Positions 1-8,355 of a DNA stretch of 64,000 bases are shown in pieces. Under the pieces are notes generated by a model that searched no databases, was not told the DNA's origin, and saw only the letters and a list, made by a program, of their open reading frames with translations. The position numbers and the translations under genes were made by a program. Position 1 is the stretch's first letter, and each line of letters opens with the position of its first letter. Origin of the DNA: CAYNLK01 sp964398055 (GTDB lineage: Bacteria; Chloroflexota; Anaerolineae; 4572-78; J111); contig CAYNLK010000014.1 of assembly GCA_964398055.1 (NCBI GenBank), positions 1-64,000 on the forward strand. The letters are read 5' to 3'.

Positions 1-18
1 GGGCAAAGCCCTCTCCGC

Positions 19-783
19 CTAAACCCTGGTGCTATTTACGCCCAGGTGTACTAGCGCCATAAGTTCCTGCTCCAGCTGTTGCAGGGCCTGCTCGGCCGCA
101 GCTTGTGCCGCCGTCTGCTTACTAAGGCCGCTGCCACGACCGTAACTTTTCTCACCGATCAGCGCTTCTACCGTGAATTCCTTGGCGTGATCCGGTCCAT
201 GTTCGCTGATAGTTCGGTAAGTGGGCGTTACCCGGTAAAAACTTTGCGCCAGCTCTTGCAGGCGGCTCTTGGCATCTTTATCAGCATCGGAAGCCAGGAT
301 CTCCGCCAGCGCCGGCTCAATGGTCTGGTAGATAAATCTTCGGCTGGCTTCCATCCCCTGGTCCAGGTAAATAGCCCCTACGACGGCTTCAAAGGCATCG
401 CACAAAATAGCCAAACGTTCCCGGCCACCGCTCTCTTCTTCACCGCGGCCCAAGAACAGATATTGGCCCAAATTCAGCCTGGTCGCAAATTGGGCTAGTC
501 GCTCGGTGCGGACCAGGGCCGAGCGCAGATTGGTCAACCGTCCTTCGGCCATTTCCGGAAAATGGTGATACAAATACTCGGCCGTGGTAAAATCAAGCAC
601 CGCGTCGCCCAGAAATTCCAAACGCTCATTGTCCTCCAGCGGATAGTCGGGGTTCTCGTTGATGTAGGAACGATGCGTTAAGGCTCTTTGTAGCAGGGCT
701 TTGTCGCTAAAGGTGACCTTCAGCGCGATTTCGGCCGCGATGATGTTGCTCAGAGAATGATTTATACTCATAAGTCGTGACAC
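19..783 (-). CDS. rnc: ribonuclease III
   Basis: Double-strand-specific endoribonuclease acting on rRNA precursors and structured mRNAs. The catalytic domain carries the family signature NERLEFLGDAVLDF near residue 53, with acidic metal ligands again at CDAFEAVVGAIY near residue 128. A C-terminal dsRNA-binding domain (about 170-240) reads DAKSRLQELAQ and ends with the usual KQTAAQAAAEQAL helix. At 254 aa the length is normal. The ORF begins at GTG 783; ATG 771 is an equally possible start, and neither has a clear ribosome binding site. It lies 37 bp downstream of the moaD-moaE gene on the same strand. Identification is secure. Confidence 0.95.
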   Translation of the reverse strand: MSRLMSINHSLSNIIAAEIALKVTFSDKALLQRALTHRSYINENPDYPLEDNERLEFLGDAVLDFTTAEYLYHHFPEMAEGRLTNLRSALVRTERLAQFATRLNLGQYLFLGRGEEESGGRERLAILCDAFEAVVGAIYLDQGMEASRRFIYQTIEPALAEILASDADKDAKSRLQELAQSFYRVTPTYRTISEHGPDHAKEFTVEALIGEKSYGRGSGLSKQTAAQAAAEQALQQLEQELMALVHLGVNSTRV

Positions 784-806
784 TCAGTCGATCCAATTTT
801 TGACCG
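783..806. repeat. dispersed 24-bp repeat, copy 1
   Basis: CTCAGTCGATCCAATTTT followed by TGACCG. The same 24 bp with one mismatch recurs at 50108-50131. Both copies lie between two minus-strand genes. Confidence 0.6.
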
Positions 807-820
807 TATGGGGACGGCTT

Positions 821-1522
821 TCAGTTGGTATCGGCGGCGGAAGGGAGATAATCACCTTCAATCCAGGCGGTTCCGTCCAGGCCGACTTCTTTTTTCCAAA
901 TCGGGACGATCTCTTTGAGGCGGTTGATGGCAAAGGCGCAGGCCTCAAAGCAGCCATCACCGCGATGGGGCGTGGAGACAGCCACGATCACCGCCTTCTC
1001 GCCCACATTCAATTGGCCAATTCGCTGCACAATGGCGATATCGACAATTTTAGGCCATTGCCGGCGAGCCTCCTCAGCCACCTGGCGCAGCTTGGTCAGG
1101 GCCATCTCGGCGTAGGCTTCATATTCCAGGCGCTCCACCGCCTTGCCGGCCGACACATTGCGAACCGTGCCCCCAAACACGGCCACCGCCCCTGTTTCCG
1201 GTTTGATCACTTTGGCCGCAACTTCGTCCAGGCTGATCGACTCAAAGGTGACGGCAAAATGGTCGTCGCGGCGGTCCGCCCCCCCACTGACCGGCGGAAA
1301 AAAGGCGACCTCGTCGCCATCGGCCAGCCTGGTTTCCGGACCGGCAAATTCTTTATTGCGGGAGATGATCGTCCGGGAACTTGCTTCAGCCAACCGGGGA
1401 AACTCAGCTTGTAAACTTTGCAGCAGGTCGTTGATGGTGGCCTGGTCGGCAATTTCCCGCTCCAGGGTCCCCGCGCCGACCAGTTCGCGCATTCGGGCAA
1501 ACAATTTGATGGTAACTTTCAC
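821..1522 (-). CDS. moaX: MoaD-MoaE fusion, molybdopterin synthase
   Basis: Both subunits of molybdopterin synthase in one chain of 233 aa. Residues 1-81 are MoaD, a ubiquitin-like sulfur carrier ending in Gly-Gly (PPVSGG, residues 80-81). Residues about 85-233 are MoaE, with the HRGDGCFEACAF and KEIVPIWKKE stretches that bind precursor Z. In separate MoaD the Gly-Gly must be the free C-terminus for thiocarboxylation. Here it is internal, so cleavage after Gly81 is expected, as is known for mycobacterial MoaX (inference for this protein). It starts 3 bp after the moaC stop, so the two genes form one unit. Confidence 0.93.
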   Translation of the reverse strand: MKVTIKLFARMRELVGAGTLEREIADQATINDLLQSLQAEFPRLAEASSRTIISRNKEFAGPETRLADGDEVAFFPPVSGGADRRDDHFAVTFESISLDEVAAKVIKPETGAVAVFGGTVRNVSAGKAVERLEYEAYAEMALTKLRQVAEEARRQWPKIVDIAIVQRIGQLNVGEKAVIVAVSTPHRGDGCFEACAFAINRLKEIVPIWKKEVGLDGTAWIEGDYLPSAADTN

Positions 1523-1525
1523 CGA

Positions 1526-2017
1526 CTACTCCTCCAAAACAATATCGCCGCTTTTGCCCCCACTTTTTCTAACCAGGCGGACGGCGTTAAGCTGCATCGC
1601 CCGGTCGACGGCTTTGCACATATCATAGATGGTCAAGCCGGCCACGCTGACCGCAGTCAGGGCCTCCATTTCGACGCCGGTTTTGCCGGTGGTGCGCACG
1701 GTGGCGCTAATCTCGATCCGGGCCAACCCGGCCGGCGAGTCAGCCTGATGCGGTTGAAAGGTTAAAGTGACGTGGGTCAGCAGCAGGGGATGGCACATGG
1801 GGATCAGCTCGTGAGTTTTTTTGGCGGCCATGACCCCGGCTACCTGGGCTACGGCCAAAACGTCGCCCTTGGCAATTGCCTGCTCCTGGATCAGTTTCAG
1901 CGTTTCCGGTTTTAGCAGAACCCGGCCGCGGGCCACCGCCTCCCGCACGGTGTCGTCTTTGTGGCTCACGTCGACCATGCGGGCGCGGCCGTGCTCGTCA
2001 AGATGGGTTAGAGTCAT
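1526..2017 (-). CDS. moaC: cyclic pyranopterin monophosphate synthase MoaC
   Basis: Second step of molybdenum cofactor synthesis, forming cyclic pyranopterin monophosphate. The 163-aa protein has the family blocks MVDVSHKDDTVREAVA, KKTHELIPMCHPL and VEMEALTAVSVAGLTIYDMCKA, which include the active-site Lys, His and Cys/Asp region. It is first in a two-gene operon with the MoaD-MoaE fusion. A plausible sigma-70 promoter lies at 2184-2212, leaving a leader of about 165 nt that contains a 10-bp-stem hairpin. No moaA or moeA is in the window. Confidence 0.95.
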   Translation of the reverse strand: MTLTHLDEHGRARMVDVSHKDDTVREAVARGRVLLKPETLKLIQEQAIAKGDVLAVAQVAGVMAAKKTHELIPMCHPLLLTHVTLTFQPHQADSPAGLARIEISATVRTTGKTGVEMEALTAVSVAGLTIYDMCKAVDRAMQLNAVRLVRKSGGKSGDIVLEE

Positions 2018-2077
2018 AATAGTTGGCCATATCTAAACCTGGGCAGATCGGAATCAAAGTGTAGGTAAGTAAAAAAT

Positions 2078-2109
2078 AGAAATGAGAATGATGACTAACT
2101 CTCATTTCT
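2078..2109. repeat. inverted repeat in the moaC leader
   Basis: AGAAATGAGA (2078-2087) and TCTCATTTCT (2100-2109) are perfect complements around a 12-nt loop. Flanking words such as AATGAGA, ATTCTCA and ATCTCTT resemble the 7-bp repeat family found elsewhere in the window. Confidence 0.6.
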
Positions 2110-2183
2110 AATTCTCAATCTCTTAAACTTCTTATCTTTTACTCGTCGGGTTTTTTGCAGTGATCAGATAATGGAACACGGTG

Positions 2184-2212
2184 ATTATAGCAAAGTTAGC
2201 TAGAGGAGGCAA
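2184..2212 (-). promoter_or_regulatory. sigma-70-type promoter for moaC
   Basis: On the minus strand TTGCCT (2212-2207), a 17-bp spacer and a perfect TATAAT (2189-2184). Confidence 0.5.
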
Positions 2213-2306
2213 AGAGCAAAATTCATTGTTCAATTCAAAGATAAGGCAATCGAGTGATTACAGGAACTCAAACCAGATTCAAACTTTAGAGTAGTACAAT
2301 GGTCCT

Positions 2307-2645
2307 GACAGGCGCGAGTATTCCGTTGGGACGCTGAATGCTATTAGTCCGGCCTGGTTGCGTATCTCTCAGAATCCGGCGAAAGATGGCGGTGGCACTT
2401 GCTATGGGGATTCAGGCGGTCCTAACTTCTTGGATGCTGGCAGGGCGGAAATGACCATTGTTGCAGCGGTAACATTTACAGGTGATACCTTCTGCCGTGC
2501 GACCAATGTTACTTATCGGACCGATACTCCGTTAGTCTGTGACTTCTTGAGTCGATTAGTTTGCACTCCCTATATAACCCGTTCATATCTCAGAGAGTAC
2601 CTGGCATTTCCACATCTTTGGTCCTTAAGGTACTGGCTTCACTAA
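2307..2645 (+). pseudogene. trypsin-like serine protease, 3' remnant
   Basis: Reading in frame from about 2307 gives YSVGTLNAISPAWLRISQN, then the serine-protease active-site box CYGDSGGPNF, then a tail like those of secreted bacterial trypsin-like proteases (DTFCRATNVTYRTDTP). Only the last third of a protease is present. No His or Asp catalytic region and no signal peptide lie upstream, and the DNA upstream of 2307 (2218-2306) shows no coding character. The final 25 residues look unrelated. I read it as a decayed gene end. The only in-frame start is a TTG without a ribosome binding site. Confidence 0.75.
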
Positions 2646-2822
2646 ATGTGAATACGCTCAAAACAGGTCTTTCCCCAAGGGGCCTCCGGTTCTAATTTGC
2701 GTCCGTGGTTCCAATACAGACGTTCCATAAGTTAGGTGGAGGCCATATCCCCCCTTGAGGAATGAATCCCATCTTATAGACCCCTGTGCTGGTCTTCTCA
2801 CCAGAGCCAAGAGGGAGCAGAA

Positions 2823-4138
2823 ATGGCTGCCAATAAGAAACTATCGCCAATCTTGATAATACTTGAGCTGGTATTTGTATTGGTGGTTCTTCCAACGATG
2901 CCATCCCAGGCTCAAGAGGGTTGGAAAATCTATTTTGGTGATCTGCATTCACATACCAGTTATTCAGATGGAACTTCTACGCCTGCTCAGGCTTATCAAC
3001 ATACAAAAAATTCTGGCGTGGGAGATTTTCTGGCCGTATCTGATCATGCCCATATGCTTAGTAATGCAGAATGGGCAGACACAAAAATCCAGGCCGATAA
3101 TTTTACCGACGCCAACTTTGTCTCCATTGCCGGTTTTGAATTCACCACGGTTTATGGAGACTTGGGCACTTACAATACGGAATGGTTTATGGATGGGTCA
3201 TTAGTTATTACCCCCACAGCCTATTATGACTATCTCGTTGCCAATAGACCGGGTAGTATCGTTCAGTGGAACCATCCATCCTCTGCTAATGGTGGCATTG
3301 TCAATTATACAGATTATAATGCCAGCCGAGATACCGTGGTCGAGTTGTTAGAAATCGTCAACAGGACCAGTCGTTATGAAGCCAGTTATATCAGAGCCTT
3401 GGATGCTGGTTGGCACATTGGACCTACGGCCGGCCAGGATAATCATAACCCCAATTGTGGCTTACCGGCGCGGAGACACGGACGGCTATATTGGCTACCA
3501 GCCTGACACGAGCCAATATCTATGATGCTATCAAAGCCCACCGCGTCTATGCTACTGAAAATCGCAACCTCAAGATATTTTATGAGATTAATGGCAAAAT
3601 CATGGGATCGATCATTTCTGCCGGGATCTGCAATGTCTCGATTCACGTTGAGGACCCAAATACAAACATCAGTAATGACAGAATAAGCAAAATCGAGTTA
3701 ATCAGGAATGGGGAGAATGTGGTAGATACTCATGAACCTAATGCCTACACAGTGGATTGGACGTTTACCATAGAACCGTGCAGTGCCTCGTACTATTTTG
3801 TGCGGGTCACAAACGCTGCAAATCAAAAGGCCTGGACAGCGCCGATATGGGTAACAACAACCCAGTACACGCTGGTGATCGATACAGTGGGTCGTGGCAG
3901 TGTGAGCCGGCAACCCGACCAGGCCAGCTACCATTATGGCGATGCTGTGACGCTCACGGCTGCGCCTGACCCTGGTTGGACCTTCGGTGGTTGGAGCGGT
4001 GATCTGCCGGGTAGTGCCGATTCGGCGATGGTCACACTGGATAGTAACAAGACGGTGACGGCGACCTTTACGCCAGAGTGGATGCCTATCAGTAATAATG
4101 TTATCTATTTGCCGATTCTTATGAAAAACTTACCATAA
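2823..4138 (+). pseudogene. CehA/PHP-type secreted metallohydrolase, split by a frameshift
   Basis: Two overlapping frames form one protein. The first (2823-3506) has a signal peptide ending near SQAQ, then PHP/CehA metal motifs FGDLHSHTSYSDG, SDHAH, WNHPSS and GQDNHNPN. Just after this last metal motif the frame is lost (about 3445-3465). It resumes in the +2 frame as TGAETRTAILAT and runs to 4138 through an InlB-type repeat (YTLVIDTVGRGSVSRQP to KTVTATFTP). The C-terminal tail is IYLPILMKNLP. A GGGAGC ribosome binding site precedes ATG 2823. A one-base correction near the CCCC run at 3450 would restore a protein of about 438 aa. It is either a recent pseudogene or a sequence error. The phosphoesterase substrate is unknown. 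Confidence 0.8.
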
Positions 4139-4180
4139 GAAAATCTCTGCTGATAAATTTAGATATCGAAGGAGACTCAA

Positions 4181-4993
4181 TTGTCTGAATTGATCCTACT
4201 CAAACTGGGCGGCTCGGTGATTACTGACAAGACGCAGCCGTTTACCGCCCGCCTGGAGGTGATCGAGCGGCTGGCCCAGGAAATCAAGAGTGCCCTGGAC
4301 GAGCGCGGCGATGACCTGCGCCTGATCATCGGCCACGGCTCCGGCTCTTTTGGCCACGATGTGGCGGCCAAATATCAAACCCACCGCGGCGCCGTCCGGC
4401 CCGATAGCTGGCTGGGCTTTGCCGAAGTGGCCGCGGCCGCGGCCGAGCTGAACAATCTGGTGATGAAGGCACTGCGGCAGGCAGGTGTCCCGGCAATGAA
4501 GTTCCAGCCCTCGGCCAGCACCCGCAGCCGCGGTGAGCAACTGATGTATTTTGAAACTTTTCCGCTTAAAGAAGTGTTACAGCACGGCCTGACGCCGGTG
4601 GTCTACGGGGATGTCAGCGTCGACGCCGCCCAGGGTATGAGTATTGTCTCGACTGAAAAGCTGTTCGATAATCTGGCCCGTGAACTGTCGCCGGACCGGA
4701 TTGTGCTGTGCGGCCAGGTTGACGGCGTGTACGACTCGGACCCGCTGGCCAATCCGGCGGCCCGGCGATTCGACGCCATCGACAGCAGTAATTGGGCCGA
4801 GGTCGAGGCCAGGCTGGGCGGCTCGCACGGGGTCGATGTGACCGGTGGCATGTTCAGCAAAGTCCGGGAGATGTACCATCTGACCCTGGCCATGCCGCCG
4901 ATGCAGGCTATGATTATGTCGGTGGAGCAGCCAGGCCGCCTGGAGGTGGTGCTCAAAGGGCAGGTGGTCGACTTTGGGACGGTGATAAACTAG
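4181..4993 (+). CDS. isopentenyl phosphate kinase
   Basis: An amino-acid-kinase-fold enzyme that phosphorylates isopentenyl phosphate to isopentenyl diphosphate. The nucleotide-binding Lys/Gly block is LLKLGGSVITDK at the N-terminus. GHGSGSFGH carries the histidine typical of this family, and VTGGMFSKV lies near the C-terminus. Length is 270 aa. The start is TTG 4181, after a GAAGGAGA ribosome binding site. The enzyme belongs to the archaeal-type alternative mevalonate route, also known in some Chloroflexota. A product feeding polyprenol lipid carriers would suit the nearby polyprenyl-dependent glycosyltransferases, but that link is inference. No other mevalonate-pathway gene is in the window. 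Confidence 0.88.
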   Translation: MSELILLKLGGSVITDKTQPFTARLEVIERLAQEIKSALDERGDDLRLIIGHGSGSFGHDVAAKYQTHRGAVRPDSWLGFAEVAAAAAELNNLVMKALRQAGVPAMKFQPSASTRSRGEQLMYFETFPLKEVLQHGLTPVVYGDVSVDAAQGMSIVSTEKLFDNLARELSPDRIVLCGQVDGVYDSDPLANPAARRFDAIDSSNWAEVEARLGGSHGVDVTGGMFSKVREMYHLTLAMPPMQAMIMSVEQPGRLEVVLKGQVVDFGTVIN

Positions 4994-5059
4994 GCCGTTA
5001 CTGGCCTAACAATTTATCTCACCAGCTTTTAACCACGCCGCCGGGTTTGGTCCCTTGAG

Positions 5060-7351
5060 TTACTCCACCCCGATGACGACATTCAAGATAACTTCCTCGC
5101 CGACTGGCTGGCCGTTGGCATCCAGAACCGGTACAACCTGTTGGGTATCGGACTGGTACCAGCCGAGTCGCAGCCGATGATCGCCCGGCGGCGTGCCCGG
5201 CGGCAGGGTCAGGCTGTATTTGTCGGTGACCCTTTCGCCGGGCTGCCAGGCCGTGGTCGGATAGCTGCCCCAGACCGGCTGGTTGTCGCGACCGGTGCGG
5301 TAGAAACCGTCGGCGGCAATCAGGTGGGTAAAGACAGTGTAAGGCGTCTCAGTCGGGCCGTCGGCCTGCCAGTAGAGAGACAGGGTAAATTCCTCTTGCG
5401 GTTCAAGCGTTAGCACCCATTCTGAATCAACCTGATGCAGACGGCTCTTGCCGGTGGGATCGAGAATTTGGAAGCCGCGCAGCCGGATGCCGTGGGCAAA
5501 GGTGGCCGGCTGGTCGATCAGCAACGCCTCGATGGCCGGCGGGGTCAGGTAGAGGTTGAGGTGATAGCCCGGCAAAAAGAGCTGCCTGATCCGGTCACCG
5601 TGGCGGTCGAGCCAGTTGAGCACGTCCCCCTGCTCATCGAACCCCTGGCGCAGCAGCGGCAGGAACCAGATGCGGTGGTAGGCATTGGCGATGGCCTCGG
5701 TTTGCTCAATTCTAAATTCAACCGGGCGATCACGTTCGGCCGGCACCACGTAAAAAGGCAGGCCGGCGGGACTGTAGTAGCTGACGGCAGCTTCGGGAAA
5801 GTTGGTCAGCATCACGTCGCCGGGGCGAGCTTCCCGGCTGACCAGATTCCGGTAGAGCTGCCAGGGGGGGGCCTTGGCGTAGACCGGGTCGGTCTGATAG
5901 TTGACGAAGGCCCAAAGATTGGACAGCAGGAGCGCGGCAAAGAGACCGGCGGCGATGAAGCGCAAAGCGGGGAGCGGGGAGGAATCGTACCGCTTATTCG
6001 CTATTCGTCCATTCGCTATTCGCTCATTTGCTCCAGTTGCCCGGCGGGTTCGTCCATTTGCCCATGCGTCGATTTGCCCCAAGGCCAGGAAGCCGGCGGC
6101 CAGCAGTAGTTCAAAGGCGGGTTGAGCCTGGATGAAAAATCGCTCCTTGAAGAAAGGGCGGTCGATGGACAGGACGACGACGCCGAGTACGGGGACGGCG
6201 AAGAAGAGAGTCCAGAAGCTGCCGCTCGTAAAGTTATGCCGCCATAAAACTACCAGTCCAATTAACCAGACCGGCGCCAGGAGCAGGCTGAGCCACCCGC
6301 CCCAATGATCGGTGATGGTGAAGCCGGTCAGCAGGGCGGTCGAGGTGCGCTGGAGAATGGCCGGCAGGGGGATGGTGTCGATGCCGCCTGCGGCCGGACC
6401 GATGAAGTTGGAGGCCAGTTGCAGGCCGGGCCCAATCAACAGGGCGATAGCCAACTGTGAGATCAACCACGGCCACCGAAACGGCCAGAATTGGGGCCAG
6501 TTCAGCAGCACAAATAACCCTTGGAAAGCGATCAGAAAAACGGTGTAGTAATGAATGTAAAAGCAGGCGACGGTGAGGAAAATGTAGCTGAGCCAGGGGA
6601 GGAGCGGAGAGCGGGGAGCGTAAAGCGGGGAGCGTGAAGCGGGGAGCGGATGGTCCGTTTTGCGGACAGTCTGCTGTTGACGGCCACCTGCCACCTGCCC
6701 CTTGCCACCTGCGACCTGCGACTTGCCACCTGCGACCTGCGACCTGCCACCAGCCACCTGCGACTTGCCACCAGCCACCTGCGACTTGCCACCAGCCACC
6801 TGCAACGTGCCACCTGCGACTTGCCACTTGCCACCTGCCCCTTGCCATCCGCCGTTCAACGCCCACCACAAAGCAGCCGACGAAAGCAGCCCTAGCAGGG
6901 TAAAAAATGGGTAGGAGCGAATGTCTTGGGCCAGCCAGATTTGGAGGGGATTGATCGTTAGCAGCCCGGCGGCTGCCAAAGCGATCCTGGTCGAGCGGAG
7001 TGTTCGCCAGGCCAGGGTGGCCAGGGCAGCCACGGCTAAAGTGCTGGCGGCGACGCCGGCAAAGCGCATCGCCCAGGCGCTCTCACCGGCTAGCCACTGC
7101 CAGGGATGGAGCAGTAAGTAATAGAGCGGCGGGTGAGGATCAGTAACGCGCGACAGTTCCCACAAATCGGTGATGGGCAGGGCCGAGTAGAGCACGGTGG
7201 CCGCCTCGTCGCCGCGCAGAGCCTGGCTGTCAAGCCGGTAGGTGCGCAAGAAGAAAGCCAGTAGCAGGAGTAATATCAGAATCACCCGGCTGAAGGTCCA
7301 GCCGGTTTTGTTTTGCCGGTGAGAGGCTGATAGATGAATCACGGTGTTCAA
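5060..7351 (-). CDS. GT39-type membrane glycosyltransferase with large repeat insertion
   Basis: A GT-C-fold transferase expected to move a sugar from a polyprenyl-phosphate donor to an envelope acceptor. The first helix is followed by LRGDEAATV, whose Asp-Glu pair (residues 48-49) is the usual catalytic motif in the first outer loop. About ten hydrophobic segments follow. A C-terminal beta-rich module (about 640-763: LSLYWQADG, YTVFTHLI, YPTTAWQPGE, PPGDHRLRLGWY) recurs in the neighbouring transferases. Between two membrane segments, residues 170-252 are a low-complexity insertion of 7-residue units (SQVAGGK) encoded by 7-bp tandem repeats. A second such stretch (ANERIANGRIANKRYD) lies near residue 440. 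Acceptor and sugar are unknown. Confidence 0.85.
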   Translation of the reverse strand: MNTVIHLSASHRQNKTGWTFSRVILILLLLLAFFLRTYRLDSQALRGDEAATVLYSALPITDLWELSRVTDPHPPLYYLLLHPWQWLAGESAWAMRFAGVAASTLAVAALATLAWRTLRSTRIALAAAGLLTINPLQIWLAQDIRSYPFFTLLGLLSSAALWWALNGGWQGAGGKWQVAGGTLQVAGGKSQVAGGKSQVAGGRSQVAGGKSQVAGGKGQVAGGRQQQTVRKTDHPLPASRSPLYAPRSPLLPWLSYIFLTVACFYIHYYTVFLIAFQGLFVLLNWPQFWPFRWPWLISQLAIALLIGPGLQLASNFIGPAAGGIDTIPLPAILQRTSTALLTGFTITDHWGGWLSLLLAPVWLIGLVVLWRHNFTSGSFWTLFFAVPVLGVVVLSIDRPFFKERFFIQAQPAFELLLAAGFLALGQIDAWANGRTRRATGANERIANGRIANKRYDSSPLPALRFIAAGLFAALLLSNLWAFVNYQTDPVYAKAPPWQLYRNLVSREARPGDVMLTNFPEAAVSYYSPAGLPFYVVPAERDRPVEFRIEQTEAIANAYHRIWFLPLLRQGFDEQGDVLNWLDRHGDRIRQLFLPGYHLNLYLTPPAIEALLIDQPATFAHGIRLRGFQILDPTGKSRLHQVDSEWVLTLEPQEEFTLSLYWQADGPTETPYTVFTHLIAADGFYRTGRDNQPVWGSYPTTAWQPGERVTDKYSLTLPPGTPPGDHRLRLGWYQSDTQQVVPVLDANGQPVGEEVILNVVIGVE
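5957..6075. repeat. 7-bp-period repeats inside a glycosyltransferase gene
   Basis: GGGGAGC-type units (5957-5985) are followed by TTCGCTA/TTCGTCC/TTCGCTC-type units (about 5990-6070). They are slightly irregular, encode an extra-membrane loop and keep the frame. Confidence 0.6.
6596..6652. repeat. 7-bp-period repeats, GGGGAGC class
   Basis: Consecutive heptamers GGAGAGC, GGGGAGC, GTAAAGC, GGGGAGC, GTGAAGC, GGGGAGC, in the coding region of the glycosyltransferase at 5060-7351. Confidence 0.8.
6683..6850. repeat. 24 consecutive heptamers, GCCACCT/GCGACTT class
   Basis: 168 bp made of 24 heptamers with no indel: GCCACCT, GCGACCT, GCGACTT, GCCACCA, GCAACGT, GCCCCTT and variants. Because 7 is not a multiple of 3, three units make a 21-bp, 7-residue protein repeat. 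None of the three frames contains a stop. Confidence 0.95.
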
Positions 7352-7555
7352 AATCTATGGCTTGAAGGTTGACCCGGCTGCAAAGCCCAACTCGGAGCGG
7401 TAAGTATTGCCAGGGGCAGTGGCCGGGAAGACGAAAAAATCGATCGCGGGTCTGACCGGGCCGACCGGCCAGCGACCAAGAGTAGGGTGGTCAACCGTGG
7501 ATTGGCATAGCCATCGCCCTGCCCAATCGACTTTGCCAGACAGTTTTTCCTTAGA

Positions 7556-8344
7556 TTAAGCAGGGTTAGACTCGGTCTGGCCGGTTTCCTGTTGAACCAG
7601 CAGCTTGGCCAACTTCTTATAGGCGAGCGCGCCTTTATGGTTGCTGGAATATTCGATAATCGCCTTGTTGGCCACTGAGGCTTCGGCAAAACGGATGCTG
7701 TTGTAAATGACTACGTCAAAAACCTTGTCACCAAAGGCCGAGCGAAGCTCCTCCAGCACTTCCCGGGCATGGATTGTGCCGGTTGAATACATAGTGGCCA
7801 GGATACCGATCAATTCCAGGTTTGGATTGAGCCGAGCCCTGGTGCGATTGATGCTGTCGAGGAGCAACTGGATGACCCGCATAGCAAAATATTCACATTG
7901 CATCGGGATGATGGCCCCATCGCTGGCGCAAAAAGCGTTCACGGTGAGCAAGCTCAGACTGGGCGGGCAGTCGATCAGGATGTAGTCGTACCAGTCGTCC
8001 AGCGGCTCCAGCACCCGGCGGAGCACTAACTCCCGGCGAAGTTCGGGGATTAACTCAATTTCGGCCGCGGCCAGGTCGTTGTTGGCCGGCAGCAGGTCGA
8101 GGTAGGTTTTGACCGGGCGAATAATGCGGTTGGCCGGTTCGTGCGAGTCCATCATGGCATCATAGATGGTATGTTGGAGGCTGGCAGCATTCACGCCAAC
8201 GCCGGCGGTCAGGGTACCTTGCGGGTCGATATCCACCAGCAGTACCTTTTGCTCCAGGTGGGCCAGGGCCACGCCGAGATTAATAACCGTGGTGGTTTTG
8301 CCAACCCCACCTTTTTGGTTCGCAATCGCAATTATTCTGGCCAT
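7556..8344 (-). CDS. ParA/Soj-family ATPase
   Basis: A P-loop ATPase of the ParA/MinD superfamily. IAIANQKGGVGKTTTVINLG is a perfect deviant Walker A with both lysines, and LLVDIDPQGTLTAGVG and YILIDCPPSLSLLTVNA complete the core. The length (262 aa) matches chromosomal Soj-type proteins without an N-terminal HTH. It is the second gene of a two-ATPase operon, 11 bp after the previous stop, with a strong GGGAGGGA ribosome binding site. No ParB-like gene or parS-like site was seen nearby, so the cargo is open; protein-complex positioning is as likely as DNA segregation. Confidence 0.9.
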   Translation of the reverse strand: MARIIAIANQKGGVGKTTTVINLGVALAHLEQKVLLVDIDPQGTLTAGVGVNAASLQHTIYDAMMDSHEPANRIIRPVKTYLDLLPANNDLAAAEIELIPELRRELVLRRVLEPLDDWYDYILIDCPPSLSLLTVNAFCASDGAIIPMQCEYFAMRVIQLLLDSINRTRARLNPNLELIGILATMYSTGTIHAREVLEELRSAFGDKVFDVVIYNSIRFAEASVANKAIIEYSSNHKGALAYKKLAKLLVQQETGQTESNPA

Positions 8345-8355
8345 CTATCCCTCCC

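Noticed and set aside
6683..6850. Possible CRISPR-like array
   Set aside because: The units are 7 bp with no spacers; it is a simple degenerate tandem repeat inside a coding frame.
6634..6914. Three overlapping plus-strand ORFs rich in PPATCDL
   Set aside because: They exist only because a stop-free heptamer repeat is open in every frame; the minus-strand frame carries the conserved transferase.
7352..7555. Minus ORF 7348-7689 in the gap after the ParA genes
   Set aside because: It largely overlaps the end of parA in another frame and has no coding signature.
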